DNA from: Syntrophorhabdaceae bacterium PtaU1.Bin034
Lineage (GTDB): Bacteria; Desulfobacterota_G; Syntrophorhabdia; Syntrophorhabdales; WCHB1-27
Length of the DNA: 41,213 nt
NCBI GenBank assembly: GCA_002067405.1
Contig: MVRP01000019.1
Location: forward strand, 1 to 41,213
Direction: 5' to 3'
Part shown: in pieces, positions 23,668-31,801 of the stretch
Numbering within the stretch: position 1 is the first letter of the stretch
Layout: every line of letters starts with the position of its first letter
The notes under the pieces: generated by a model
Seen by the model: the letters and a program-made list of their open reading frames with translations, nothing else
The model's database searches: none
What the model was told of the DNA's origin: nothing
Translations under genes and position numbers: made by a program

Positions 23668-25473
23668 TCATGTTGTTTCATGTTCTTTGGCAGTCCACGG
23701 GCTTTTCGCGCGCTCCATCTCCTGATGGTATGCCCGGGTAATATCTTTTCTGCTCACGAGAGCAATGACCCTTCTCCGATCATCTTCACTCACGACGGGC
23801 AGTTCTCTTACATCGACCGTCGCCATGAGACTTAGTGCCGTGTTAAGGGTGTCGTCCATCGACACGGTAAGGACCCTCTCTATAGCAATGTCTTTGGCAA
23901 GGAGAAGGCTGTGCACCTCCTTATCCGCCATCGCCTGACGGAGGTCAGTCATGGAGATGATCCCGGTGAGATTCCCGACTCCGTCGATAACCGGGAAGTC
24001 CTGCTGGTGTGAGAGAAGCATGAGCTGGAGAATGTGCTCGAAAGGCATGCTTTCCGGAATTGTCTCCACTTTTCGGTTTTTTACCACCGCGTCTCTTACT
24101 CTGAGATGATCCATAATATCGACGGCAAAATCGCCGATGTGGGCCGGAGAATCGACCCTGGTCGGCACCTGTTTTTCGTATAATGAAACGTTTCCGAGCA
24201 GGAGGTAAGCCAGGGATGAGACGATCATCATCGGAACGATAAGGCTGTACCCCCCGGTCATCTCGGCCACCATAATAAGGGATGCAATGGGAACTTTTGC
24301 GACACCCGCGAAAAAACCGCCCATGCCGACGAGAACGAAGGCCGCCGGCTCGGTAGCGATACTCGGGAAGAACCGGTGGCAGAGATTGCCGTAGGCGCCG
24401 CCCAGCATGGACCCTATGAACAGGGAAGGAGCAAATACACCGCCGCTTCCGCCGGAGCTGATCGTACACGAGGTGGCAACGATTTTGGCGAAGACGAGCA
24501 CGACCATGAGGCGGGTGGCAAGCTGGCCGTCAATGGCCGACTGCATCCATGTGTAGCCGCCGCCCAAGATTTCAGGCAGAAAAAAGGCCAGCACTCCTAC
24601 CATCACCCCTCCCAGCGCGGGCTTCAGACTTTTGGGAAGGTTGATCCGCCTGAAGAACCGGTCACGGGTCCCATAAAAGAATCGGATATACGCGTAGCCC
24701 ACAGGAGCGCAGAGACATCCGAATACCGCGTAGAAAGGCAACTGGGACGGAGTGGCCAGCGCAAAATTGGGTATGCGAAAGATGGTGGCGCTCCCCTCAT
24801 AAAGGGTGAACACCATGAAACCCACAATTGATGAGAGGATGCAGGGAATGATCGCCTCGAATTCAAAATCCTCTTTCCGGTAAAGGACCTCGGCCGCAAA
24901 AAGGGCTGCACCTAAAGGAGCTTTGAAGATAGCGCCGATTCCTCCTGCCGCGCCTGTAAGAAGCATGATCCTCCGCTCCCTGACGCTCACCTTTAAGACG
25001 GAGGCCAAAAATGCACCAAACCCCGCGCCGATCTGGGCAATAGGACCTTCCTTTCCGGCGGATCCCCCCGAGCCGATGGTAATCGCCGATGCTATTGTCT
25101 TGACGATCGGCACACGCCTTCGGATCACACCTTCTTTCCTGTGAAAGCTGTCGATCATCGCATCGGTTCCATGGCCTTCCGCTTCAGGGGCGAAGCTGAA
25201 GACTATCAAACCCGAGATGAGCCCTCCCAGCCCGGGAATCCATAGCATCATCCATCGATCCAGCGGAATACCAAGGAAATAGCGATCCGATGAGCCGGGG
25301 ACAATCAAATGAATCAGATCAACCATGAAAAACTTCGTTCCGGTTTGAAGGAGAAAGTTGAAGACAATACCGCCAAGGCCGGATACGATGCCTATCATTA
25401 TTCCAATAAGCGTTCCGCGCCAGATACGCTTCATGCGGTGTGAAGAAAACATTTTGAGTAATTCGGTTTTCAT
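23668..25473 (-). CDS. ClC-type chloride channel/transporter with C-terminal CBS domains
   Basis: About 601 residues from the ATG at 25473; the 26 codons upstream look non-coding. The ClC core has many membrane helices and the hallmark GSGGSAGKEGP (gating glutamate E142), PLGAALFAAEVLYR and GGSGGVFAPSLFIG. The usual GSGIP anion-loop is replaced by GHGTD near residue 101. Two CBS domains follow from about 455 (VRDAVVKNRKVETIP, then DFPVIDGVGNLTGIIS, then VLTVSMDDTLNTALSLM), likely binding adenine nucleotides as regulators. Channel versus proton antiporter cannot be settled by eye. It is divergent from a MarR regulator, 136 nt away. Confidence 0.92.
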   Translation of the reverse strand: MKTELLKMFSSHRMKRIWRGTLIGIMIGIVSGLGGIVFNFLLQTGTKFFMVDLIHLIVPGSSDRYFLGIPLDRWMMLWIPGLGGLISGLIVFSFAPEAEGHGTDAMIDSFHRKEGVIRRRVPIVKTIASAITIGSGGSAGKEGPIAQIGAGFGAFLASVLKVSVRERRIMLLTGAAGGIGAIFKAPLGAALFAAEVLYRKEDFEFEAIIPCILSSIVGFMVFTLYEGSATIFRIPNFALATPSQLPFYAVFGCLCAPVGYAYIRFFYGTRDRFFRRINLPKSLKPALGGVMVGVLAFFLPEILGGGYTWMQSAIDGQLATRLMVVLVFAKIVATSCTISSGGSGGVFAPSLFIGSMLGGAYGNLCHRFFPSIATEPAAFVLVGMGGFFAGVAKVPIASLIMVAEMTGGYSLIVPMMIVSSLAYLLLGNVSLYEKQVPTRVDSPAHIGDFAVDIMDHLRVRDAVVKNRKVETIPESMPFEHILQLMLLSHQQDFPVIDGVGNLTGIISMTDLRQAMADKEVHSLLLAKDIAIERVLTVSMDDTLNTALSLMATVDVRELPVVSEDDRRRVIALVSRKDITRAYHQEMERAKSPWTAKEHETT

Positions 25474-25524
25474 AGGTCCAGTCTCAGTTTTTGGTAATGG
25501 TGAGAACCGACAACATCTTTTTTG

Positions 25525-25549
25525 TTGACAAAAGTATACTTGGTATAGC
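25525..25549. promoter_or_regulatory. Putative promoter/operator between clc and the marR gene
   Basis: TTGACA at 25525-25530 is followed immediately by the 10-bp palindrome AAGTATACTT (25532-25541), and TATAGC lies at 25544-25549. The palindrome next to a -35 box between a divergent channel gene and a MarR-family gene is a plausible binding site for the regulator. The spacer to any -10 is not ideal, so this is tentative. Confidence 0.35.
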
Positions 25550-25609
25550 AATTATTTCCATACAAATCTTTTGTGTGGCATGCTTTCATATTCTGCCTGA
25601 GGGTGAGAC

Positions 25610-26086
25610 GTGCAGCGTACTGACCGGGATGTCAAAATTTCAGAGACAGTTCAGTTCCTTCGTCGAATCTTCAAGGCGATTCACGATTACTCTCAGGAAG
25701 TGTCCGCCGGTTTCGGGATAACAGGCCCTCAGCTCTGGGCGCTTAAGACAATCGCCGAATATGAAAGCCTGCCTTTGGGAAAGCTGAGCCGGAATATGTA
25801 TCTCCATCCAAGCACCATATCAGGACTGGTCGATCGCCTCGAACATAAGGGATATGTGGTAAGGGACAGGGACACGGGCGACAGGAGGGTTGTCAGGGTG
25901 CGGCTGACCCCGGCAGGGAAAGACCTGGTCAAGAAGGCCCCCAATCCCATTCAGGGAAAGATGATATATGGCCTGGGAAAGCTCGAGTCCGACGAACTGA
26001 ACCTGATCTATCAGTCCGTAAAAAAATTAGCCGAGATCGTGGAAGTCGAGAATGTTGAAGTCACGTTCTTTTTCGATCAGGAATAA
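25610..26086 (+). CDS. MarR family transcriptional regulator
   Basis: The 158-residue protein has a MarR winged helix: GITGPQLWALKTIAEYESLPLGKLSRNMYLHPSTISGLVDRLEHKGYV, then the wing RDRDTGDRRVVRVRLTPAGKDL, flanked by dimerisation helices. The start is GTG at 25610 with GAGGGTGA upstream. Such proteins bind palindromes as dimers and usually control themselves and a divergent neighbour, here the ClC gene. Ligand unknown. Confidence 0.9.
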   Translation: MQRTDRDVKISETVQFLRRIFKAIHDYSQEVSAGFGITGPQLWALKTIAEYESLPLGKLSRNMYLHPSTISGLVDRLEHKGYVVRDRDTGDRRVVRVRLTPAGKDLVKKAPNPIQGKMIYGLGKLESDELNLIYQSVKKLAEIVEVENVEVTFFFDQE

Positions 26087-26257
26087 GCCGTCTTGGGTGA
26101 ATGCAACATAAAGAAGAAAGGATGATGAAAGTAAAACTCGCTGGAGTTGTTGCAAGACGGGGGAGCATCAGAGGCAAGCCGTCTTTTGGCAGGGGGAAGG
26201 GGAGGAGTTCTTCGTAAACAGCGGCCTTGCAGGGGGCTGGTGCAGCAGGGATCTTGA

Positions 26258-26282
26258 GGGGAAGACCAACAAGGTCTTCCCC
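26258..26282. other. Perfect 10-bp hairpin in the region between marR and a small exported protein
   Basis: GGGGAAGACC (26258-26267), loop AACAA, GGTCTTCCCC (26273-26282). It lies about 170 nt beyond the marR stop. No T-run follows on either strand, so it is a terminator candidate only in a weak sense. The rest of 26087-26351 shows no convincing gene. Confidence 0.45.
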
Positions 26283-26351
26283 ACCCTGTCCTCCCGATTA
26301 GAGCACGGCAATCATCAAAATCTTATTGGATATCCGGGGGTATTCTTCTCG

Positions 26352-26678
26352 GTGAAAGCCTCTGTGACCCTCACCATATTTTTGATTGTTCTTTGCCTGT
26401 TATCCGCCGTGTTGTTTGTGACAAAAACCGGTATGCTAACAGAAACGGGCAAGGTAATTTCTGTTGATCCCAAGGGCAGGAAGATCGTTATCGATGTGGG
26501 AAACGACACTACTCCCTTTACTATTATCGGCGTGGTCGGGTTGAAGACGAGACTCACCGTAAAAGGCAGGGATATTCCGGTAGCCGCATGGCAGAAGGAA
26601 CTGAGGGCCGGAGACAAAGTCACCCTCAAGTTTGCCGTCGGCAATAAGGTATGTCTGAAAAGAATTATCAAAGAATAG
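26352..26678 (+). CDS. Hypothetical small membrane-anchored or exported protein
   Basis: The 108-residue product begins with one hydrophobic segment (VTLTIFLIVLCLLSAVLFV), which could be an uncleaved anchor or signal sequence. A short beta-rich domain follows (GKVISVDPKGRKIVIDVGN, then ELRAGDKVTLKFAVGNKVCLKRI). The alternating strands and the 'GDKVTLKF' turn suggest a small OB-like or SH3-like barrel, similar in style to periplasmic metal- or heme-handling small proteins, but I recognise no family. The start is GTG at 26352 without a clear ribosome-binding site. It stands alone between non-coding stretches. Confidence 0.6.
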   Translation: MKASVTLTIFLIVLCLLSAVLFVTKTGMLTETGKVISVDPKGRKIVIDVGNDTTPFTIIGVVGLKTRLTVKGRDIPVAAWQKELRAGDKVTLKFAVGNKVCLKRIIKE

Positions 26679-26947
26679 CGCGCCATCTTTGTGTTGTCGC
26701 AAGACAGAACAAATTCATGGGCATCGGCGCCGTCGCCGTCATAGCCATCTTTGCCTGATCGTTTTCCGGGTGTTTGTGACCGTCGCCATCGTCTCTCTGG
26801 CCAGCTACCTTGCGAGAGGATCATCCGCGTTGTCAGCCACAAAGTGCCCGCCCGTATCCTCAAAAAGCCTCCCTTTCCTTTCATTGCCCGGCCTCAGACC
26901 CATGATTAGATTCTATTTATGATTTTCAAAAAAGAAAGGAGGTTGCG

Positions 26948-27358
26948 ATGGTATTCTTTCGTTGCCTGACCCCTGCAATGCTCCTCGTCCTTCTGTCCTT
27001 CCTGCCTTTCACTGCCTCAGCCCAGGATATGGATAGCCTGGAGGGGATATACCGGCAGCAGTATGAGCAATACACGTCACAGGAAAATGCGCTTCAGCAA
27101 CAGATTGACAATCTCGCAGGTCTGAAATCTCAGGTCGACAGCCTCATAGGACAGGTAGCGAACATGCCGGCGGCCTCCTACGGCCAGGAGGCAGACAGGT
27201 ACCGGCAACTGGAGTTGCTCCTTCCGTCGGCGACCAGATATAGTCAGGAACTGGAGCAAAAGCAGCGGCAGCTCACGGAGGTGCAGCGGCAAAAAGCCGA
27301 GTTGAGGTCAAAAATACTCGAAAGGCAGAGTGCCCTGCCCATTTGGTGGACGCAGTGA
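26948..27358 (+). CDS. Hypothetical secreted coiled-coil protein
   Basis: The 136-residue protein has a clear signal peptide (LTPAMLLVLLSFLPFTASAQD, cleavage near residue 25). A glutamine-rich helical body then looks like a coiled coil (QYEQYTSQENALQQQIDNL, later QELEQKQRQLTEVQRQKAEL), and the protein ends LPIWWTQ. A strong GGAGG site precedes the ATG. Probably periplasmic; no family recognised. The preceding 269 nt (26679-26947) contain no convincing gene. Confidence 0.7.
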   Translation: MVFFRCLTPAMLLVLLSFLPFTASAQDMDSLEGIYRQQYEQYTSQENALQQQIDNLAGLKSQVDSLIGQVANMPAASYGQEADRYRQLELLLPSATRYSQELEQKQRQLTEVQRQKAELRSKILERQSALPIWWTQ

Positions 27359-27380
27359 AAAAGCAAGAAACCGGGGCTAA

Positions 27381-27416
27381 AGAAGCTGAGAGCGTGAGAA
27401 CGTAAGAAGGCGAAGG
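27381..27416 (+). repeat. Copy of dispersed GAAG/TGAG-rich repeat
   Basis: Reads AGAAGCTGAGAGCGTGAGAA followed by CGTAAGAAGGCGAAG, in the gap between two convergent genes. It resembles the repeats at 7831-7966 and 27943-27983, including a nearby AAGCAAGAA. Confidence 0.45.
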
Positions 27417-27451
27417 GCAACAAAGCGGAGTTTGTTCATCGAAAAAGCGGC

Positions 27452-27946
27452 CTATCGTATTATCACCTGCCAGATGAAAGTGCCGATCATGAGAAGGCCG
27501 ATGACGACCTTGAAAAGGCTTCCGGCAAGAAAGCCGATGATCGCTCCTTTACCGGATTTGACCGCTTCTCCAAGCGACCTGCCCGCGATGATTTCCCCTA
27601 TGATCGCTCCTGCAAAGGTTCCGACGATCAGCCCCGGCAGATTAAAAAGTAGCATTCCGATTATTGCACCGATAAAGGATCCCCAGATACCGAAGATCGA
27701 AGATCCCCAGCGTTTTGCCCCAAAGGCCCCGGCAAAATATTCGGCAACAAGGGTGAGGGCAGTAACCGCGCCCCAAAAAATCATCGTGGCCGCACCGAAG
27801 TCCTGCCACGAGGTGAATATTCCGTAAAGGAAATAACCAAGGTATATCATCGGTATGCCGGGGAGGGCAGGCAGGACAGTTCCGGCAAGTCCTGCAAGCA
27901 TAATGATCAGGCACACGATCAACAACAGGATTGTCACGCTGCTCAT
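27452..27946 (-). CDS. DUF456 family integral membrane protein
   Basis: The 164-residue protein is almost entirely hydrophobic, with about five membrane segments. It has the DUF456 features LAGLAGTVLPALPGIPMIYLGYFLYG near the N-terminus and glycine-rich repeats GIWGSFIGAIIGMLLFNLPGLIVGTFAGAIIGEI. Function is unknown in all members. It starts 4 nt after the RlmL-like gene and is probably co-transcribed with it. Confidence 0.87.
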   Translation of the reverse strand: MSSVTILLLIVCLIIMLAGLAGTVLPALPGIPMIYLGYFLYGIFTSWQDFGAATMIFWGAVTALTLVAEYFAGAFGAKRWGSSIFGIWGSFIGAIIGMLLFNLPGLIVGTFAGAIIGEIIAGRSLGEAVKSGKGAIIGFLAGSLFKVVIGLLMIGTFIWQVIIR

Positions 27947-27983
27947 CTTCTTATCCTCTCAACTTCTCAGCTTCTTGCTTCTT
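27943..27983 (-). repeat. Copy of dispersed GAAG/TGAG-rich repeat spanning the rlmL-DUF456 junction
   Basis: On the minus strand this reads GAAGCAAGAAGCTGAGAAG, then TTGAGAGGATAAGAAGATG. It encodes the last residues of the methyltransferase (KKQEAEKLRG), contains its TAA stop, and supplies the AGAGGA region ahead of the DUF456 ATG. Confidence 0.5.
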
Positions 27984-29117
27984 CCCGGGCAAAGCCCCGA
28001 AATACTGGTAGAGATGGCAGAGGATGTTCCCATTGTAGAGCTTCCTCTTCCTGTCCGCCTTCCGGCCGAACGCCTTTTCAAAGAAGGGATGGGACGTCAA
28101 TGTGAAGAGAGACCACGCATCCAGCCGTGAATATACCTCTCCCATAACCCGGTATATTTTCTCCACGTCACCCGTTTGTCCCCCTGTTCTTTCACCGTAG
28201 GGAGGGTTACAGACCATGCAGCCGTACTTCTTGCGGGATCGGAATTCCCCTATCTCCTGCTTTTGAAATGAGACAACCTCCGAAACACCTGCCCGTCCGG
28301 CATTCTCCCGGGCAATCTTGAGAACGGAACCGTCGACGTCAGAGGCGAGTATTCTGAAAGGCACCTCATTTATTGCCGCTGCCGATCTTGCCTCCTCTCT
28401 TGCTTCCTTCCAGATTCCCTGCCCTATATGGGGCCAGTCTTCCGATACAAAGGTCCTGTTTATACCCGGCGCCTGGTTCCGCCCGATAAGAGCCGCTTCT
28501 ATCGCAATGGTACCGGAGCCGCAAAAGGGATCGGCAAACTCCCTGCCCGGTTGCCACCTGCTCAGTTTTACAAGCGCGGCAGCCAACGTCTCCCGGATGG
28601 GGGCCTCCCCCTTTTCCACCCTGTAACCCCGCTTGTGCAGACCGGGCCCGCTGGTGTCGAGGGTAAGGGTAGCCGTATCGTTGAGAAGCGCGACCTCCAC
28701 CTTGTACACCGGTCCCGTTTCCTCGAACCGGGCCTGGCGGTACCGTCTTTTCATCGCCTCAACAATAGCTTTCTTGACGATCGATTGGCAGTCGGGAACA
28801 CTGAACAAGGCAGATTTGTGCGACTTGCCGACGACATGCATCTTCCCGTGAACCGGGATAAAGTCCTCCCACCCGACCTTCCGCGTCCCCTGGAAAAGTT
28901 CCTCGAAATCGGTCGCTTTGAACTCAGCCATCTTGATCATCACGCGGTCGGCGGTCCTGAGCCGGATATTGCATGCAGCGATGTCCCTCGCGTTCCCCTC
29001 AAAGGACACCCTCCCGTTTTCCACGGTCAAATCACGGTATCCGAGACTTCTCAGTTCCTCCGCCACGATAGCCTCAATGCCAAAGGTGGTAGCCGCAATA
29101 AGCTTATAATCTCCCAT
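27951..29117 (-). CDS. rlmL: THUMP-domain class I SAM-dependent 23S rRNA (guanine-N2) methyltransferase, RlmL/YpsC type
   Basis: The 388-residue protein has an N-terminal THUMP RNA-binding domain (about 1-160; TTFGIEAIVAEELRSLGYRD, NIRLRTADRVMIKMAEFKA) and a Rossmann methyltransferase domain. Signature motifs are REFADPFCGSGTIAIEAAL (SAM-binding), ASDVDGSVLKIARENAGRAG and the catalytic NPPYGERTGG. It is the short form without the fused RlmK domain, so it should make only the N2-methylguanosine of 23S rRNA (G2445 in E. coli numbering). The C-terminus EAEKLRG is encoded by a repeat. DUF456 follows after 4 nt. Confidence 0.9.
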   Translation of the reverse strand: MGDYKLIAATTFGIEAIVAEELRSLGYRDLTVENGRVSFEGNARDIAACNIRLRTADRVMIKMAEFKATDFEELFQGTRKVGWEDFIPVHGKMHVVGKSHKSALFSVPDCQSIVKKAIVEAMKRRYRQARFEETGPVYKVEVALLNDTATLTLDTSGPGLHKRGYRVEKGEAPIRETLAAALVKLSRWQPGREFADPFCGSGTIAIEAALIGRNQAPGINRTFVSEDWPHIGQGIWKEAREEARSAAAINEVPFRILASDVDGSVLKIARENAGRAGVSEVVSFQKQEIGEFRSRKKYGCMVCNPPYGERTGGQTGDVEKIYRVMGEVYSRLDAWSLFTLTSHPFFEKAFGRKADRKRKLYNGNILCHLYQYFGALPGKKQEAEKLRG

Positions 29118-29184
29118 GGATCGTGCTCGGTCCTATCGATCATATACTACTACTTATTCCTCAATATGTGTAGGAAGGAAGAGC

Positions 29185-29231
29185 AAAAAAAGAAACCGCA
29201 ACAGGACCGCGGATTCGCGGCCCTGTTGCGG
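29185..29231 (-). terminator. Rho-independent terminator of the beta-helix protein gene
   Basis: Minus-strand hairpin with outer stem CCGCAACAGG/CCTGTTGCGG, one mismatch, inner stem CGCGG/CCGCG and a 4-nt loop, followed by a T-rich tail (the plus strand shows AAAAAAAGAAA at 29185-29195). It lies 17 nt after the stop at 29248. Confidence 0.88.
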
Positions 29232-29247
29232 CATGGGTCAGGTGATT

Positions 29248-31407
29248 TCAGTAACCACGGCCGGTAAGCGAAACATTAACCGTACGGCTTGACGGGTCGT
29301 TAGAAGAGATGACCAGGGTCGCCTTTCGTGTCCCCGTTCGCGTGGGCGCGAATCCGGCAGTGATGAAACAGGAAGCACCCTGCGACAGGGATGAGCAGTT
29401 GTTGGTTTGACTGAAATCCGCACTGTTTGTGCCGGTTATGGATATTGCATTGATGTTCAGCGTCCCCGGCCCCGCGTTGGTCACCGCTATCTGGCCGGAT
29501 TTTGAGCTGCCGCGCCTTATGAGTCCGAAATTTATAGAGCGGGGTGAAACGGATATTTTTGGAATGGCCACCCCCGCCTGGCTGACAGTAAAGCTGTTCT
29601 TCGCGATCGTCAGTGTTCCCGTCCTGGCGGCTCCGCTGTTTGCAGACACCGAATAGTTGACGGTGCCGCTGCCTGTGCGGCTTGCACCCGAAGTGACCCT
29701 GACCCAGGCAGCGTTGCTGACAGCGGTCCACGAACAGATATCGCCCGAAGCGGTCACCGTCACACTCCCTGTACCTCCTGATGCGGCAAACGAAGCACTG
29801 GGGAGTGAAATAGAATAAGTGCAGATCGCGGGGACGTATTCGTACGGCCCAATATCCCAGGGGCCGGAGGCAGGCCGGGTGTTGCCGTCCTTATCCTTCT
29901 GTATCTCGGGAATGTTTGCGTTGCTGATAACCGTTGCTTTATTGATCAGGTCGCTCCTTGCGGTAAGCCGGTAGTTGTAGGTCTGCGGGTCTACAAAATA
30001 CGCGTATTCTCTATCCACGCTGCAGAGCGACCGGGCGTCCTGGCGGTGATCCACATACCATTCCCTCCGGGTCGACCCCGGCGCATCTGTTGAGTTATAG
30101 TAATAATATATTCCCGACTGGGCCGCCCCATTCCACGTGATGCACACATTCTGATCGCCCTGCTCAAAGTGGTTGTAATCCGAGGTCAATACGAGGTCAT
30201 CGGCGCGATGCACCCAAATATCCCAGTTGTTTCCCGAACTTTTCGAGTTCTTGTAGAATATGGTGTTCTTGATATCCACCACCGTATTTCTATTTTGATA
30301 AGCCGGTGCGTCGACGTACATTCCCCATACATGCCCGGTCGTCAGACAGTTGTATAGGTATGCTGCGGCGCCGTTATAGATCATCCATCCGGCGCCGCTG
30401 TTGTCCCTGGCAATGGAATTGACGTACCAGAAGCCTGTGGTACCTGGTATATCGTCAAGATTCGACGAGAAACCGTTGGAGTTATTATAGGCCTCGCAGT
30501 TCACGTACTTGATGTTATTCGCAATCGCGGAAGGTGGGCTTCCGACCACCCCTGCATCAAAACCATTGCCTTCGTTGTTGTACGCAACACAGTTCTCGTA
30601 GGTAACATTGCTGCTGTTCGTCAGCCAGAAACCGATGCGTGCGTCCGTGCCTCCGGTCTGAGAGCCGGGCGTGTCTCCGTGGTTGTAAGATTTGCAGTTG
30701 ACCACCCGCCCGTTCGAACATCCGTACGTATTATCGCCGATCTGCAATCCTCCGGACAGGTCCGAATCCTGTTTATTCCCGTCGATATCCAAATTTTCGA
30801 GAAGAAAAGAGTCCTGACGCTGGAGATATACGTTGAAGTAGAGGTTGTTGTATAGCTTCAGGTTCCGCGCTTTAAGACCGACCATCCTGGCGGTCTCGCT
30901 CGTGCCCGTGGCCTGAAAACCCCTTGCCCTTGAATTCTGGATAATTATCCCATTCTCCGTTATTCCGTCAAGGGTTATGTAGTCGCGGCTGTATATGAAA
31001 ACCAGGGAATCCCAAACGCCGAGTGTCTGCTGACCGCCGTCGAACACCACGGGGCCGGTGCCCCATGATTCATCCCTTCGAACCGTGATGGGCGCCGAAG
31101 AAGTACCGTTCTGATACCAGGTGGAATCAATATGGAGTCTGTTATGTATCGTCGTCCCTGATTTGATCCTGATGGTATCGCCCGCATTGACCCTGACCCA
31201 GCCGGAAGGCGTGAGGAACCCTGAATTGTCGAGTTCACAGGTGCCGGGAATATTCTTCCACGGCAGAGCCTGGGTACCCGGGTTGCTGTCGCTTCCGTTC
31301 TGGGGGTCGACGTAGTAGACGGCCGACAAGAGACTCGATGGCAAAAAGAAGCCCACCAGGAAAAGAAAGATCCCACACATCGTTGCGAGCGCGCTCTTTG
31401 ACGGCAT
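29248..31407 (-). CDS. Large secreted right-handed beta-helix protein with BACON and ASH (Hydin-like) domains
   Basis: The 719-residue protein has a signal peptide (MCGIFLFLVGFFLPSSLLSA, cleaved near residue 30) followed by YYVDPQNGSDSNPGTQALPWKNI, the DUF1565-like start of many beta-helix proteins. Residues about 60-420 are Asn/Gly-rich parallel beta-helix rungs (for example NVTYENCVAYNNEGNGFDAG, then NNIKYVNCEAYNNSNGFSS). A BACON-like immunoglobulin domain lies at about 530-612 (CSWTAVSNAAWVRVTSGAS, then GTLTIAKNSFTVSQAG). An ASPM/SPD-2/Hydin (ASH) domain fills 617-719 (ISVSPRSINFGLIRRGSS, then FSQTNNCSSLSQGASCFI). Likely an extracellular carbohydrate-binding or degrading or surface protein; no catalytic residues can be assigned. 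It is monocistronic, with an AAGGAGGG ribosome-binding site. Confidence 0.85.
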   Translation of the reverse strand: MPSKSALATMCGIFLFLVGFFLPSSLLSAVYYVDPQNGSDSNPGTQALPWKNIPGTCELDNSGFLTPSGWVRVNAGDTIRIKSGTTIHNRLHIDSTWYQNGTSSAPITVRRDESWGTGPVVFDGGQQTLGVWDSLVFIYSRDYITLDGITENGIIIQNSRARGFQATGTSETARMVGLKARNLKLYNNLYFNVYLQRQDSFLLENLDIDGNKQDSDLSGGLQIGDNTYGCSNGRVVNCKSYNHGDTPGSQTGGTDARIGFWLTNSSNVTYENCVAYNNEGNGFDAGVVGSPPSAIANNIKYVNCEAYNNSNGFSSNLDDIPGTTGFWYVNSIARDNSGAGWMIYNGAAAYLYNCLTTGHVWGMYVDAPAYQNRNTVVDIKNTIFYKNSKSSGNNWDIWVHRADDLVLTSDYNHFEQGDQNVCITWNGAAQSGIYYYYNSTDAPGSTRREWYVDHRQDARSLCSVDREYAYFVDPQTYNYRLTARSDLINKATVISNANIPEIQKDKDGNTRPASGPWDIGPYEYVPAICTYSISLPSASFAASGGTGSVTVTASGDICSWTAVSNAAWVRVTSGASRTGSGTVNYSVSANSGAARTGTLTIAKNSFTVSQAGVAIPKISVSPRSINFGLIRRGSSKSGQIAVTNAGPGTLNINAISITGTNSADFSQTNNCSSLSQGASCFITAGFAPTRTGTRKATLVISSNDPSSRTVNVSLTGRGY

Positions 31408-31633
31408 AACCCCCCTCCTTGTTTTTAAGAGGATTTCTTGACGCCCTCTTGTTATTCGAACAGTTTCCTTAAAGCGGGATTGAAATTATGAGGAATGCGT
31501 TAGTGTATGAAAGAAAATCGTGCGCAATGCCATCAGAAGCAATATGGGTACGCCCGGGATTTTTGTCAACCAGCAATAATCGGGTTTTGTGCACAACCGG
31601 CGGCAACCTTCGGAAAAAATGCCTCACCTTTTG

Positions 31634-31765
31634 CTAAATATCCAATTGTTTCAAGGCCTTTTTGCCTCCTGGGCAATTCCCTTCGGCGACGGCGTCTGCG
31701 TCTTCTGTCAATGCAGCCGCGTAAAAACAGCACTCTTTGCAGCAATTCCCGTGTTCTTTTTTCAT
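31634..31765 (-). CDS. Possible 43-residue cysteine-rich microprotein
   Basis: The frame from the ATG at 31765 encodes MKKEHGNCCKECCFYAAALT and then EDADAVAEGNCPGGKKALKQ, ending LDI: five cysteines (CCxxCC...CP) in 43 residues, a pattern unlike random translation. AAGAGA lies 4 nt before the ATG. It may be a metal-binding microprotein. Against it, the frame is short, the ribosome-binding site is modest, and its start region abuts the HU promoter on the other strand. Confidence 0.35.
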   Translation of the reverse strand: MKKEHGNCCKECCFYAAALTEDADAVAEGNCPGGKKALKQLDI

Positions 31766-31772
31766 TTTTCTC

Positions 31773-31801
31773 TTGATATCCTTCCCAATAAATCGTATAA
31801 A
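31773..31801 (+). promoter_or_regulatory. Sigma-70-type promoter for the HU gene
   Basis: TTGATA (31773-31778), 17-bp spacer, TATAAA (31796-31801), 39 nt before the HU ATG. Confidence 0.65.

Noticed and set aside
26717..26922. Frameshifted small membrane protein (MGIGAVAVIAIF, then after a -1 shift CLIVFRVFVTVAIVSLASYL)
   Set aside because: No ribosome-binding site, no slippery heptamer, no recognised family, and the downstream part is low in coding character. A relict gene is possible but not supported.
31507..31776. 89-codon plus-strand frame in the HU upstream region
   Set aside because: No ribosome-binding site; composition looks random; it overlaps the more plausible cysteine-rich frame on the other strand and the HU promoter.
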